Below, piece after piece: positions 7,536 through 16,854 of a stretch of DNA of 45,269 bases. Position numbers and translations under genes: made by a program. Numbering within the stretch: the first letter of the stretch is position 1; every line of letters starts with the position of its first letter. Origin of the DNA: Gammaproteobacteria bacterium (GTDB taxonomy: Bacteria; Pseudomonadota; Gammaproteobacteria; Arenicellales; Poriferihabitantaceae); assembly GCA_022822625.1 (NCBI GenBank), contig JAJEAV010000007.1, positions 1-45,269 of the forward strand, in the 5' to 3' direction. Below the pieces are notes generated by a model. That model worked only from the letters and a program-made list of their open reading frames with translations. It did not search any database and had not been told where the DNA came from.

Positions 7536-8774
7536 ATGCCCCGTATTTCGGCATTCGATTCCTGGCTGGTCAGGCAGCAATACGCCTCCGGGACCGTCTC
7601 CCCTGCCTATGATGCCGTCTCGGCCAGAGAGCGTCAGGAGTTCGCACGAGAGAATCCTGACAACTTTCTGAACACCATGCGTCTCATGGAGGATTTCCGG
7701 GACGATGAGCGCCCCGAACGCAGTGAGTTATTACATCTGAACAAACAAGTACTGGACCGGTTGCTGGAAAGTGGCTCATTTGAGCATCAACCCGAACCAT
7801 CCCTGTTTCTTTATCAACTGGATACAGGTACGCATATACAGACCGGAGTGGTCTGTGAAGTATCAGTCGATGAATACCATAGCGGCAACATACGCAAACA
7901 TGAAGAGACCCTGATAGACAAGGAATCCCTGCTGACCAGCTACCTCAAGGTGGTTGGCGTTTCATCAAGTCCGATCTGCCTCGCCTACCCCCAATCTCCC
8001 TCTATTGACGGACTGGTTGCCCAAGTCTGCGACACGCCACCCGCCCTCGACTTTCATGGCTTTGACGGTGTAGAGCAGCGAATCTGGCAAATCCAGGACC
8101 CGAATATCCAGTCTCAATTGATTGACCTCTTCTCGAATGTAGAAACAACCTATCTGACAGACGGGCATCATCGGGCAGCATCGGCAAGTCGCTATTGCAG
8201 GATCATGCAGGCCGAATCAGGCGGGCAGGCATCCGCATCAACACAAAAACTGCTGGTGGTTCTGTTTCCAGACAATCAACTAAGACTACTGCCCTTTCAC
8301 CGCAGCGTTCGCGACCTGAACGGCAAGACCGCCCAGAAGATTCTCGGAGAACTGGAAAAGGACTTTACGGTTACCCGTGTTGAACAGGATGAATTTACCT
8401 CCTCTCAACACGGTGAGTTTGGTTTATATCTTGAAGATGCCTGGCACAAACTTGAGTTCAGGCATGACATCAGCAAATTTCCCAACCCGGTTAACCAGCT
8501 GGATGCGACCATATTGCAGAACCATATTCTTGAACCAGTGTTCGGGATTAAGGAAAACCGCAATGACCCCCGGCTTGATTATGTTCCCGATGTGGGGGGT
8601 GCTGATGTCATACGAAACAAGATTGCCGAAGGCTGGCCAGTGATTCTGGTGATGCACGCAGCATCCATTGAACAATTGATGGCTGTGGCCGATGCAAACG
8701 AACTAATGCCTCCAAAATCCACCTATTTCGATCCCAAACCGAGATCCGGGATTTTTGTTCGTAAAAGAGGCTGA
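7536..8774 (+). CDS. DUF1015 family protein
   Basis: A 412-aa cytosolic protein of the DUF1015 family. Family marks include the N-terminal SPAYDAVS (the region is often PPYDVI), the NFLNTMR segment, and the highly conserved TDGHHRAASASRY motif in the centre. The C-terminus DVGGADVIRNKIAEGWPVILVMHAAS followed by MPPKSTYFDPKPRSG is also typical. Its biochemical role is unsettled. The family is repeatedly seen beside serA and serC, and here it starts 4 bases after the serC stop, suggesting a link to serine or phosphoserine metabolism. That link is inference from neighbourhood, not from a catalytic motif. Confidence 0.9.
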   Translation: MPRISAFDSWLVRQQYASGTVSPAYDAVSARERQEFARENPDNFLNTMRLMEDFRDDERPERSELLHLNKQVLDRLLESGSFEHQPEPSLFLYQLDTGTHIQTGVVCEVSVDEYHSGNIRKHEETLIDKESLLTSYLKVVGVSSSPICLAYPQSPSIDGLVAQVCDTPPALDFHGFDGVEQRIWQIQDPNIQSQLIDLFSNVETTYLTDGHHRAASASRYCRIMQAESGGQASASTQKLLVVLFPDNQLRLLPFHRSVRDLNGKTAQKILGELEKDFTVTRVEQDEFTSSQHGEFGLYLEDAWHKLEFRHDISKFPNPVNQLDATILQNHILEPVFGIKENRNDPRLDYVPDVGGADVIRNKIAEGWPVILVMHAASIEQLMAVADANELMPPKSTYFDPKPRSGIFVRKRG

Positions 8775-8796
8775 CCCGCCCCTTTCAGAGTTTTCC

Positions 8797-9879
8797 ATGC
8801 GGTCTGACATTCTTCCCCTCGAACGATCCGACCGGTTTTGTCAGGGGAACAATCTCAGGGTCCCTATTCTCCTGTCCCCCATGGCAGGAGCCTGCCCACC
8901 AGCGTTATCAATTGCAGTCAGTGAAGCAGGCGGAATGGGGGCGTGTGGAGCGTTGCTAATGCAACCGGAAGCAATCGAACGATGGATGCGGGAATTTCGA
9001 TCTGCAAGCAGGGGGGCGGTCATGTTGAACAGCTGGATTCCTGATCCGGTACCGGTACCAGATCCATTACGCGAGGCCGCTGTCCGAAATTTTCTCGAAC
9101 AACTCGGACCCAAAATCCCAGATGGGATTGAACGGAAACAACCGCCCGATTTTGAGGAGCAGTGTGAAGCCATGCTGAATACCCGGCCTGATGTAATCTC
9201 TTCGATTATGGGTTTATTCAAACCCGGCTTTGTGAAACGAATGAAGGAGGCGAACATCAAATGGTACGCAACAGTCACCACGGTTGGCGAAGCAATCGAA
9301 GCCGTGGCAGCAGGTGCAGATGTGGTGGTCGCCCAGGGGATGGAGGCCGGAGGACACCGGGGTGCTTTTGATGCCGAGAATGCATCTGAACGGATGATCG
9401 GCCTGACATCACTGGTCCCGGGAGTCGTTGATGCGGTTGATGTACCGGTAGTCGCAGCGGGCGGGATCGCGGATGGCCGTGGCATGGCCGCCGCATTGGC
9501 GCTGGGAGCCTCTGCAGTTCAGATTGGAACGGGGTTTCTTCGTTGCCCGGAAGCCGGTATACCGGCCGCCTGGGCCGATGCCATTGGGGAAGCCCGACCC
9601 GAAGATACGATTGGCACCTGTGCTTTTTCCGGACGTTATGGTCGATCATTACGAACCACTTATGCGGAACTCGCGAATCAACCCGATTCTCCGGATCCAG
9701 CACCCTACCCTATTCAACGATCTCTCACACAGCCCATGCGGGATGATGCCAATCTCACCGGAGATATTGGTCGCATGCAGGCCTGGGCAGGGCAATCAGC
9801 GGGACTGGCACAGGCCTCCAGCCCAGCCAGGCTGGTCGCAGAGATTTGGACAGAAGCACAGCGGACTTTGGGTCGGTAG
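8797..9879 (+). CDS. nitronate monooxygenase family flavoprotein
   Basis: An FMN-dependent TIM-barrel enzyme of the nitronate monooxygenase (2-nitropropane dioxygenase) family, oxidising alkyl nitronates such as propionate-3-nitronate with O2. The N-terminal RVPILLSPMAGACPPALSIAV is the usual first strand. The AQGMEAGGHRGAF segment holds the conserved glycines and active-site histidine. PVVAAGGIADGRGMAAALALGA and VQIGTGFLRCPEA form the phosphate-binding end. I chose ATG 8797, giving 360 aa; an in-frame start at 8755 would overlap the DUF1015 gene. Its presence in a serine operon is unexpected and may be detoxification or a different oxidation. Confidence 0.88.
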   Translation: MRSDILPLERSDRFCQGNNLRVPILLSPMAGACPPALSIAVSEAGGMGACGALLMQPEAIERWMREFRSASRGAVMLNSWIPDPVPVPDPLREAAVRNFLEQLGPKIPDGIERKQPPDFEEQCEAMLNTRPDVISSIMGLFKPGFVKRMKEANIKWYATVTTVGEAIEAVAAGADVVVAQGMEAGGHRGAFDAENASERMIGLTSLVPGVVDAVDVPVVAAGGIADGRGMAAALALGASAVQIGTGFLRCPEAGIPAAWADAIGEARPEDTIGTCAFSGRYGRSLRTTYAELANQPDSPDPAPYPIQRSLTQPMRDDANLTGDIGRMQAWAGQSAGLAQASSPARLVAEIWTEAQRTLGR

Positions 9880-9943
9880 GCAATTCATCTTGAACAACAA
9901 CCCGGAATCGGACCTTTTCTCCTGCCGACTTTTGTATACCTGA

Positions 9944-10780
9944 TTATTCCAGCCCTCTTCCGAGACTTACCCGGTCATGACCCAAAAGGTCTTGTTCTGA
10001 ATGAACGTCAACAAATCCGGCGTCATTCATAATCGCCTGGACTTCCATCGCCTGGTCATAGGCATGTTCAAGTATCAACCACCCCATAGGGTTCAGGTAG
10101 TCGAAGGCTGCTGATACAATCTGCCTGACGGCATCCAGGCCATCCTTGCCTGCAATTAGGGCTGATTGGGGCTCATGCTGCAATTCCGGTGCTTCGAGAT
10201 GCGGGTCATTGCAGGCAATATAAGGGGGATTGGAGCAAATCAGGTCAAACCTTCTTCCCTCCAGACCAGAGAACCAGTCCGCTTTTTCTAGATCTACATT
10301 TGTGCAATCATACCTTTGCAGGTTGATTTTGGCTACTGCCAGCGCATCCTGTGACAGATCTGTTGCAGTAATCCTGGCATGTGGCATGCTGGACGATAAT
10401 ACGGCCGCAATCACCCCGCTACCGGTGCCAAGCTCGAGAACAGTCGGAGATCGAAACGACCGGGCAGTACGCAAGACTACCTCGACAAGTGTTTCCGTTT
10501 CGGGACGAGGCACCAGCACCCGTGAATCAACATGGAAATCTTTCGACCAGAACTGCCGGGAGCTTGTCAGGTAGGCAACCGGAACACCTCTCTTTCGAGA
10601 CTCGATCAGTTCCCGGATACGAGCCTCATCTTGAGGGTCCACTGGCGTTTGCTCGTTTGAGATCAACCAGGCATCGTCAACCTGCAACACGAATTTGAAC
10701 AGCACCCATGCATCGATATCGGGGCTCGATGAGTTCACCAAACTCCTTGATGACCAATGCAGCAGATCCCTGATCTTCAA
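9944..10780 (-). CDS. prmC: release factor glutamine methyltransferase
   Basis: An AdoMet-dependent N5-glutamine methyltransferase that methylates the glutamine of the GGQ motif in RF1 and RF2. The SAM-binding motif ELGTGSG is at residues 116-122, with the acidic TATDLS in the next strand. The catalytic NPPY is at 184-187. [13 protein letters not shown] and VLVPRPETE before the SAM domain are PrmC hallmarks. Its ATG overlaps the prfA stop by 4 bases, so enzyme and substrate are translated together. Length 278 aa is normal. Confidence 0.96.
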   Translation of the reverse strand: MKIRDLLHWSSRSLVNSSSPDIDAWVLFKFVLQVDDAWLISNEQTPVDPQDEARIRELIESRKRGVPVAYLTSSRQFWSKDFHVDSRVLVPRPETETLVEVVLRTARSFRSPTVLELGTGSGVIAAVLSSSMPHARITATDLSQDALAVAKINLQRYDCTNVDLEKADWFSGLEGRRFDLICSNPPYIACNDPHLEAPELQHEPQSALIAGKDGLDAVRQIVSAAFDYLNPMGWLILEHAYDQAMEVQAIMNDAGFVDVHSEQDLLGHDRVSLGRGLE

Positions 10781-11886
10781 TCTTTGTATTGATGAAGTTG
10801 ATCTGACCGGTCGATCATGGACAGCATTTCAGCGCGGTGCTCGACGATGAGCGGGGCGATAACCATGTCAAGATGTCCCGTCAAGACCTCGTCAAGTTTA
10901 TAGAGCGTGAGATTAATTCGGTGGTCTGTGACTCTCCCCTGTGGAAAGTTGTAGGTACGGATTCTTTCCGAGCGATCGCCGCTGCCAATGAGGGATTTTC
11001 GAGTACTGGACTGTTCTTCGTGCTGCTTGTCGAGCTGGTTCTGGAACAAGCGGGTGCGAAGCACTCCCATGGCTTTTGCCAGATTCTTGTGTTGCGACCG
11101 GTCATCCTGACACTCGATAACAATGCCTGTAGGCAGATGAGTGATGCGAATGGCCGAGTCAGTCTTGTTGACATGCTGACCACCTGCACCTGAAGCTCGA
11201 AACTTGTCGATTCGCAATTCGTCGTTACTGATGGCAATTTCATCGATCTCCTCTGCTTCCGGCATCACCGCAACAGTGCATGCCGAGGTATGGATGCGCC
11301 CTTGTGATTCTGTTTCAGGAACACGCTGAACCCGGTGAGCCCCGGACTCGAATTTCAATTTTGAATACGCTCCCTGCCCTGCGATCCTGCTGATGATTTC
11401 CTTGTACCCGCCATGCTCTCCTTCACTTTTGCTGATAACTTCCAGTGTCCATTTCTGGCTCTCAGCATAGGCATGGTACATGCGAAACAAGTCGCCCGAG
11501 AACAGTGCAGCCTCATCACCACCAGTACCGGCACGAATTTCAAGGAGTAGATTGCGTTGATCATTGGGGTCTTGTGGAAGTAGCAGAACCTGTATGGCTT
11601 CAAGACTTTGTTCGAGTTTTCTATCGATTTCGGAGCATTCCTGGCGCACTATCTTCTGGATCTCGAGATCGCTGTCGTCGATGAGTTCTTCCAGCCCTGC
11701 CCTTTCGGCTTCAATCTCCCGATGATTTTCAAAGGCTTCGACGATCGGGGTGATTCGAGCCAGTTCTACGGTGTGCCTGCGATACCAATCACCACCGAAA
11801 TCGGCATCAGCGTCAGCCAGCAACGCACTCAGTTCCTGATACCGATCCGTAATCTGGACAAGTTTTTGACGTGTCGACGCCTTCAT
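10777..11886 (-). CDS. prfA: peptide chain release factor 1
   Basis: Recognises UAA and UAG stop codons and triggers peptidyl-tRNA hydrolysis. The 369-aa protein carries the stop-recognition tripeptide P-E-T (190-192, in [15 protein letters not shown]) and the catalytic GGQ motif at 235-237 in [14 protein letters not shown]. The P-x-T form identifies RF1 rather than RF2, which has SPF. It lies 24 bases after hemA on the same strand and overlaps prmC, the enzyme that methylates Q237. Confidence 0.97.
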   Translation of the reverse strand: MKASTRQKLVQITDRYQELSALLADADADFGGDWYRRHTVELARITPIVEAFENHREIEAERAGLEELIDDSDLEIQKIVRQECSEIDRKLEQSLEAIQVLLLPQDPNDQRNLLLEIRAGTGGDEAALFSGDLFRMYHAYAESQKWTLEVISKSEGEHGGYKEIISRIAGQGAYSKLKFESGAHRVQRVPETESQGRIHTSACTVAVMPEAEEIDEIAISNDELRIDKFRASGAGGQHVNKTDSAIRITHLPTGIVIECQDDRSQHKNLAKAMGVLRTRLFQNQLDKQHEEQSSTRKSLIGSGDRSERIRTYNFPQGRVTDHRINLTLYKLDEVLTGHLDMVIAPLIVEHRAEMLSMIDRSDQLHQYKD

Positions 11887-11910
11887 GACAGGACAATTAG
11901 GCTATTGGGG

Positions 11911-13158
11911 TTAGAGCTTGAACAACCGCCTGGCATGGCCGGCGGTGATGTGATCGCCGTCTTCTTCGAGGTGGCGTAATGTCTGGCTGGGTTTATGTGC
12001 AAACTTATTGGTTAGATCTCGAGCCATATGCTCCAGTATTTCATCGGGATCAGATCCTGCCTTCAACTTCTTCCTTGCCTTTTCCAGTTCTTCGGCCATC
12101 ATCTTGTCCAGATCCTCTCGCAGGGAACGAATCACCGGAACGGACTGTAGCGAGCGCTTCCAGCGCATGAACTTGACCACTTGCAGATCGATGATGTTTT
12201 CTGCCTGTTCAGCGGCCTGTTGGCGCAACCCCCGATTTTCCCGGACCAGATGTTCCAGATCATCGATCGTGTACAAGTAGGCATCCGGCAATTGGCTGAC
12301 TTCAGGTTCAATATCCCGTGGCACTGCCAAATCCAGAAGAAACATTGGACGTCGACGACGTTCCCTGAGGGCATTTTCGATTGCACCCTTGCCAAGTATT
12401 GGCAATGTGCTGGCAGTCGATGAAACCACGATATCGGCCTGGGACAAGCGATTGGGAACCTCGGAGAGACTGATCGCCTCACTACCGATTTCCTCGGCAA
12501 TGACCTCTGCCCGTCCCACTGAACGATTCGCGATAATGATATGCCTGACGCGATTTTGCTTGAGATAGCGTGCCACCAGTTCTATGGTATCTCCGGCACC
12601 GATCAGAAGAACATTCTGTTCACCGAGATCGGAATAGAGTTGCTTGGCCAGGTTAACACCCATATTTGCCACTGATACCGCATTCTCTCCAATAGTAGTG
12701 TCTGTCCTGACTTGTTTGGCAACATGAAAGGCATGCTGAAACAGTCGATTCAGGACTTTGCCTGTCGCGCCATGACGGATTGCAGTATGAAATGCACTCT
12801 TCATCTGGCCCAGTATCTGGGACTCGCCCATTACCATGGAATCCAGCCCCGAGGCAACCCGAAAAGCGTGCCGCACTGCTTGATCATCGGGAAAGTTGTA
12901 CAGGATACTGCCTAGCTCTGCTGACTTGAGACCACTGTGACTTTTCAGCCACTCCATGACGGGTATTGGCTCATTCGATTCCTGTCCACAGTAGATTTCG
13001 GTTCGATTGCAGGTCGAGAGAATTGCGGCCTCGCAAACACTGTCCGTCTGCCTCAGGTCCTTGAGAGCATCCTCAATTGAATCTGGGGCGAAAGCGGCCC
13101 TTTCCCGAATTTCGATCGGTGCCGTCTGGTGGTTCAGCCCGATGGCAAGGAGATGCAT
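11911..13158 (-). CDS. hemA: glutamyl-tRNA reductase
   Basis: Reduces glutamyl-tRNA(Glu) to glutamate-1-semialdehyde with NADPH, the committed step of C5 heme synthesis. The N-terminal MHLLAIGLNHQTAP is characteristic. The catalytic cysteine is C50 in LSTCNRTEIY. The NADPH domain begins around LLIGAGDTIELVARYL, and the C-terminal dimerisation helix region includes MRWKRSLQ. I chose ATG 13158; an in-frame start at 13182 would add eight residues before the conserved first strand. The protein has 415 aa. Divergent from the TPR lipoprotein gene, with a palindrome-rich space between. Confidence 0.95.
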   Translation of the reverse strand: MHLLAIGLNHQTAPIEIRERAAFAPDSIEDALKDLRQTDSVCEAAILSTCNRTEIYCGQESNEPIPVMEWLKSHSGLKSAELGSILYNFPDDQAVRHAFRVASGLDSMVMGESQILGQMKSAFHTAIRHGATGKVLNRLFQHAFHVAKQVRTDTTIGENAVSVANMGVNLAKQLYSDLGEQNVLLIGAGDTIELVARYLKQNRVRHIIIANRSVGRAEVIAEEIGSEAISLSEVPNRLSQADIVVSSTASTLPILGKGAIENALRERRRRPMFLLDLAVPRDIEPEVSQLPDAYLYTIDDLEHLVRENRGLRQQAAEQAENIIDLQVVKFMRWKRSLQSVPVIRSLREDLDKMMAEELEKARKKLKAGSDPDEILEHMARDLTNKFAHKPSQTLRHLEEDGDHITAGHARRLFKL

Positions 13159-13207
13159 TATTGCTCGAATCAGATTGATCAAGGCCCATATGGGCCAGAG
13201 TGTCCAA

Positions 13208-13242
13208 GATCATGAATACATGATCTTGTATGCATGTATTCA
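13208..13242. promoter_or_regulatory. nested palindromes between hemA and the TPR gene
   Basis: Two overlapping perfect inverted repeats: GATCATG-4-CATGATC (13208-13225) and TGAATACATG-10-CATGTATTCA (13213-13242). They sit in the divergent space between hemA and the TPR lipoprotein gene, next to a TATAAT at 13257-13262 facing the TPR gene. This is the geometry of a regulator operator, but the regulator is unknown. Confidence 0.45.
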
Positions 13243-13320
13243 CAACGCATTGCTATTATAATCGTTTTGACGACTTTGAATGCCCATCTTGCCACTCAAC
13301 GGTTTATCCGCTACCACTCA

Positions 13321-15141
13321 ATGACTTTTCTGTCTTCCATTCACGGAACCTATATCCGGGCTGTGACGCTTGTTCTTTCGCTTGGCTTGCTCGCCGGCTG
13401 TCAGATATTCCCCACTGAGTCCGGCGAAGAACCGGAGTCACCATCATCCGCGAATGCTGTCCAGACTGATTTTGACAACTATCCGTATTCTTTTCAGGAC
13501 AAGTTGCTGACAGACATTCTTGCCGGTGAGATTGCAATCGGGCAGAGTCAGCAAGCCGATGCCCTGAAATTCCTCTCAAGAGCAGCCGCAAATTCAAGAG
13601 ACAGGCGTCTCATTTTACAAGCCTTCCGGCTTGCAATCGAAACCGAGAATTATCAGCAGGCAATCGAGCTGGCGGAACTGTATCGAGAGATTGAACCGGA
13701 CCATCCGAGAGGCTACATCATGCTGTCCAATGCGAATTTTCGGCTTGGCAATACTGATGATGCACTAGAGATTATCCGAGAGAGTATTCTGGCATTGTCT
13801 GAAGACGATTATTTTACGCTAAGGTCAACCGCCATGTTCTTGTCCAGCCAGTCCGGGGAAACCATGCTGGATGATTATTTGACACACATGGGACAGTACC
13901 CTGATGATGCAAGAATCAGTCTGGTAGCTGCACAACTCGCATTTCAAGTCGAGGACTGGGAGAGGTTTTCAGGGCAAGTTGACAAGACGCTCGGTTTGAT
14001 CCCTGGCTGGGAAGCGCCAGCTGTATTGAAACTCTCGGTCATGATTGAACAGGATTCCGATTCGGCGCTGACTTATGCCAGGGAACATCTGGCCGAATTT
14101 CCGGAACAGAAGATGTTTCGGATTACCTATGCAGACCTGTTGATCAATATTGATTTTGAGGATTTGGCACTGGTTCAGGCAAAACAGATACTGGAGGATG
14201 ATCCGGATTATCTGGATGCGCTGATCATGGCTGGCTCATTACTGTTTGACAAGGACAACAACGAATCCCGAGGTCTACTTCAGAAATACATCGAGCTTGG
14301 CGGAATTGACCCCCAGGCCGTTTTCTATCTATCCGAAATAGCCAAGCAGGACAAGGACTACAGGGAAGCCCTCAATCAACTCTACAGCATCGGCGCAAAC
14401 AACCGATTTTATCTGGAGGCCAGAATACGAATCGGTAGAATTTACGAGGAGAGGGATGGAACCAGGGCAGGTATCAAGTATCTGGATGGAATAGCCATTC
14501 AGAACCAGTCCGAGTTGCTGCGTATTGTGTTGGAAAAGGATCGAATGTATCAGGATGTAGGGAACTATGAAGAATCGCGGGCATTGTTTGATGACATATT
14601 GACAAGAGAACCCGACAACGCGAGGCTGTTGTATCGGCGGGGATTGCTGTTTGCGAACATGGATTTACTGGACCTCCATGAAATCGACATGCTCAGGGTG
14701 ATTGAGCTGGAACCGGACAATGCCTATGCCTACAATGCCCTTGGCTATGTTCTTGCCGACAAGACGGATCGTCTGGAAGAGGCGTACGATCTGATTAACC
14801 ATGCAATGAAATTGAGGCCCAATGACCCCTACATTACCGACAGTCTTGGCTGGGTATATTACCGCCTGGGGAACAATGAGCTTGCCATTCAATATCTGAC
14901 CGAAGCCTCCGAGTTGCTCTGGGATGCTGAAATTGCCGCGCATCTTGGTGAAGTACTATGGGTCACTGATCAACGCGAAGAAGCAAATGATCTCTGGGAT
15001 CGGGCGCTAGAGGATTTCCCTGATCATCCTGTCCTCAATGAAACGGTTGAACGTTTACGGGAAACCATTAGTGGTGTGATGTCTATCTGTATTGAACAAT
15101 ACGTCCAGAACATGAGCCATTCGCAACGACTTATCACCTGA
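13321..15141 (+). CDS. TPR-repeat outer-membrane lipoprotein
   Basis: A 606-aa tetratricopeptide-repeat protein with a lipoprotein signal: a hydrophobic stretch followed by the lipobox LAGC (modified cysteine C27), then an acidic, serine-rich linker. TPR-like helices run through the protein, clearest near the C-terminus (NAYAYNALGYVLADKTDRLEEA and DPYITDSLGWVYYRLGNNELA). It probably works as a periplasm-facing scaffold. The same type of gene lies between hemA and lolB in Pseudomonas, so the position is conserved. I chose ATG 13321, which puts the signal peptide at the N-terminus; an upstream in-frame ATG at 13234 would add 29 residues before it. Its partner is unknown. Confidence 0.85.
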   Translation: MTFLSSIHGTYIRAVTLVLSLGLLAGCQIFPTESGEEPESPSSANAVQTDFDNYPYSFQDKLLTDILAGEIAIGQSQQADALKFLSRAAANSRDRRLILQAFRLAIETENYQQAIELAELYREIEPDHPRGYIMLSNANFRLGNTDDALEIIRESILALSEDDYFTLRSTAMFLSSQSGETMLDDYLTHMGQYPDDARISLVAAQLAFQVEDWERFSGQVDKTLGLIPGWEAPAVLKLSVMIEQDSDSALTYAREHLAEFPEQKMFRITYADLLINIDFEDLALVQAKQILEDDPDYLDALIMAGSLLFDKDNNESRGLLQKYIELGGIDPQAVFYLSEIAKQDKDYREALNQLYSIGANNRFYLEARIRIGRIYEERDGTRAGIKYLDGIAIQNQSELLRIVLEKDRMYQDVGNYEESRALFDDILTREPDNARLLYRRGLLFANMDLLDLHEIDMLRVIELEPDNAYAYNALGYVLADKTDRLEEAYDLINHAMKLRPNDPYITDSLGWVYYRLGNNELAIQYLTEASELLWDAEIAAHLGEVLWVTDQREEANDLWDRALEDFPDHPVLNETVERLRETISGVMSICIEQYVQNMSHSQRLIT

Positions 15142-15159
15142 TCTGTCCTGAAAACCAGC

Positions 15160-15822
15160 ATGCACTTATTCCGCTGGATAGCATTAGTTCTGGTGCTGAT
15201 TCCTTATGGCTGTACCACTGCTCCACCTTATCTGGAAGACCGTGAAGGATTGACCATGAAGGAGCGATGGGCATTACAGAAAAACGCCAACCAGGCAATT
15301 TCCGAGTGGCAGATCAAGGGAAAACTTTCAGTCAAGGCCGGGGCAAAGGGTGGGGCTTCAACCCTTCGGTGGTCTTATGCAGATACTGCACAACACATCC
15401 AGCTTTATGGGCCACTAGGAGGTGGTCGAGTGATTGTGGATGTTGAACAGGGTCAGGCAATACTGAAAGACTCCAAGGGTCAGGTTATCGAGGGAACCAG
15501 TGCAGAGGAAGTACTATACGAGCGTCTGGGGTGGCACGTACCCTTTGATGAACTTGCCCAGTGGTCGAGAGGACTTCCCGATGTCGATTCGACCGAAATT
15601 GAAATTGATGAAGATGGATTATTGAGACGTCTACAGCACGATATATGGGAAGTCGAGTATCTGGAGTACTCGAGAGTGGATTCGTTTCTGCTGCCAAAAC
15701 GGCTGGAAATCATCTCGGAACCCGGCAAACTCAAGACCTATGATAGAAAAGGCAACTACATTGGCGATCAGTTGCGAATCATCGTAATTATCAGCCGCTG
15801 GAATGATATCGTTGAAGGATGA
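15160..15822 (+). CDS. lolB: outer-membrane lipoprotein receptor LolB
   Basis: LolB receives lipoproteins from the periplasmic carrier LolA and inserts them into the outer membrane. The 220-aa protein has a signal peptide with lipobox PYGC (C18). WQIKGKLSVKAGAKGGASTLRW and HIQLYGPLGGGRVIVDVE match the LolB beta-sheet core, and GWHVPFDELAQWSRGLP is the typical central segment. It follows the TPR gene by 18 bases and precedes ispE by 20, the classic lolB-ispE order of gammaproteobacteria. Confidence 0.93.
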   Translation: MHLFRWIALVLVLIPYGCTTAPPYLEDREGLTMKERWALQKNANQAISEWQIKGKLSVKAGAKGGASTLRWSYADTAQHIQLYGPLGGGRVIVDVEQGQAILKDSKGQVIEGTSAEEVLYERLGWHVPFDELAQWSRGLPDVDSTEIEIDEDGLLRRLQHDIWEVEYLEYSRVDSFLLPKRLEIISEPGKLKTYDRKGNYIGDQLRIIVIISRWNDIVEG

Positions 15823-15842
15823 ACAACTGATCGAACAGCAAC

Positions 15843-16676
15843 ATGCCGTTACGAATCCTCTCGCCAGCCAAGATCAACTTGTTTTTGCGCATTACGGGCA
15901 AGCGTCCGGATGGATATCATGACATACAGACAATATTTCAATTTTTGCAGTTGCACGATATTGTCGAAATAGAACTGACCGAGAATGCCGTGGTTGAGCG
16001 GATTGACCGGCATGACTTTGAGTTGCCAGAAATTGATCTGACTGTTCGGGCAGCAAGGTTGATCGGTCAATACAGAAAACCGGGCAATCCTCCAGGGGTG
16101 CGAATTACGCTCAGCAAGACCATACCCTGTGGTGCCGGCATGGGCGGCGGCAGCTCCAATGCGGCTTCGGTTCTGGTCGGTCTCAATCATCTCTGGGAAC
16201 TGAACCTGGATGAGTTCGTTTTGCTGGACCTTGCTACTCGACTTGGTGCGGATGTGCCAGTTTTCATCAGGGAACATGCGTGTTGGGCCGAGGGTATGGG
16301 AAACATGTTCTCTACCTGCACCCCGCCAGAGAAATGGCATGTAATCTGGATTCCTGATTGCGTTGTGCCGACAAAGGATATTTTTGGGCACCCTGATCTA
16401 AATCGCGATAGCCCGAAGATCACGTATCAGGATTATGAACAGGGTTGTTGTCAGAACACATTGGAACCGGTGGTAAGGGGGCTGTTCAAGCCAGTTGATG
16501 ATGCCTTGTCGATTCTGAGCCAGTATGGAGAACCTCGACTTAATGGAAGTGGCTCTTCGGTATTTTTACCGTGTGAGAGCTTTTCAGAGGCAAATTCGAT
16601 TCGAAGAGAGTTACCTGCAAATGAGAATATTCATGTGTCCCGCTCCATGAATACCTTTGAGCGATTTGTTTCTTAA
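15843..16676 (+). CDS. ispE: 4-diphosphocytidyl-2-C-methyl-D-erythritol kinase
   Basis: A GHMP kinase that phosphorylates CDP-ME in the non-mevalonate isoprenoid pathway. The N-terminal LSPAKINLFLRITGKRPDGYH contains the conserved lysine (K10), and the ATP-binding glycine loop PCGAGMGGGSSNAASV is at 95-110. RLGADVPVF and RLNGSGSSVFLP-like segments follow (the latter reads EPRLNGSGSSVF). Length 277 aa is normal. The tRNA-Gln/prs genes that often follow ispE are absent here; a strong inverted repeat comes next. Confidence 0.95.
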   Translation: MPLRILSPAKINLFLRITGKRPDGYHDIQTIFQFLQLHDIVEIELTENAVVERIDRHDFELPEIDLTVRAARLIGQYRKPGNPPGVRITLSKTIPCGAGMGGGSSNAASVLVGLNHLWELNLDEFVLLDLATRLGADVPVFIREHACWAEGMGNMFSTCTPPEKWHVIWIPDCVVPTKDIFGHPDLNRDSPKITYQDYEQGCCQNTLEPVVRGLFKPVDDALSILSQYGEPRLNGSGSSVFLPCESFSEANSIRRELPANENIHVSRSMNTFERFVS

Positions 16677-16683
16677 TACGAGT

Positions 16684-16723
16684 GTTCGTCATCCTGTCAC
16701 GGGGAAGGGACAGGATGACGAAC
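16684..16723. repeat. perfect 15-bp inverted repeat after ispE
   Basis: Arms GTTCGTCATCCTGTC and GACAGGATGACGAAC flank a 10-base spacer. It begins 8 bases after the ispE stop, as expected of a terminator, but no T-run follows on either strand. It may be a rho-independent-like terminator without a tract or an intergenic hairpin repeat. Confidence 0.6.
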
Positions 16724-16819
16724 AGTATATGACAAATGTTACCTGAATATATAATCCCAAAAATTCCCTATTCCTGCGTCGACATACCGCCTTGTGAAGC
16801 CATTATTGGGCAGACAATC

Positions 16820-16836
16820 ATTCAGCGTTGCTGAAT
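16820..16836 (-). terminator. weak hairpin after the SRPBCC gene
   Basis: ATTCAGC-GTT-GCTGAAT lies about 20 bases beyond the SRPBCC stop on the minus strand. The stem is 7 bp and no T-run follows, so a terminator role is uncertain. Confidence 0.25.
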
Positions 16837-16854
16837 CCAGCAACAAGGATACAG

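Noticed and set aside
8841..9485. 214-residue minus-strand frame inside the nitronate monooxygenase gene
   Set aside because: It is antisense to a well-conserved gene, rich in Ser/Pro/Ala and without motifs; a shadow frame.
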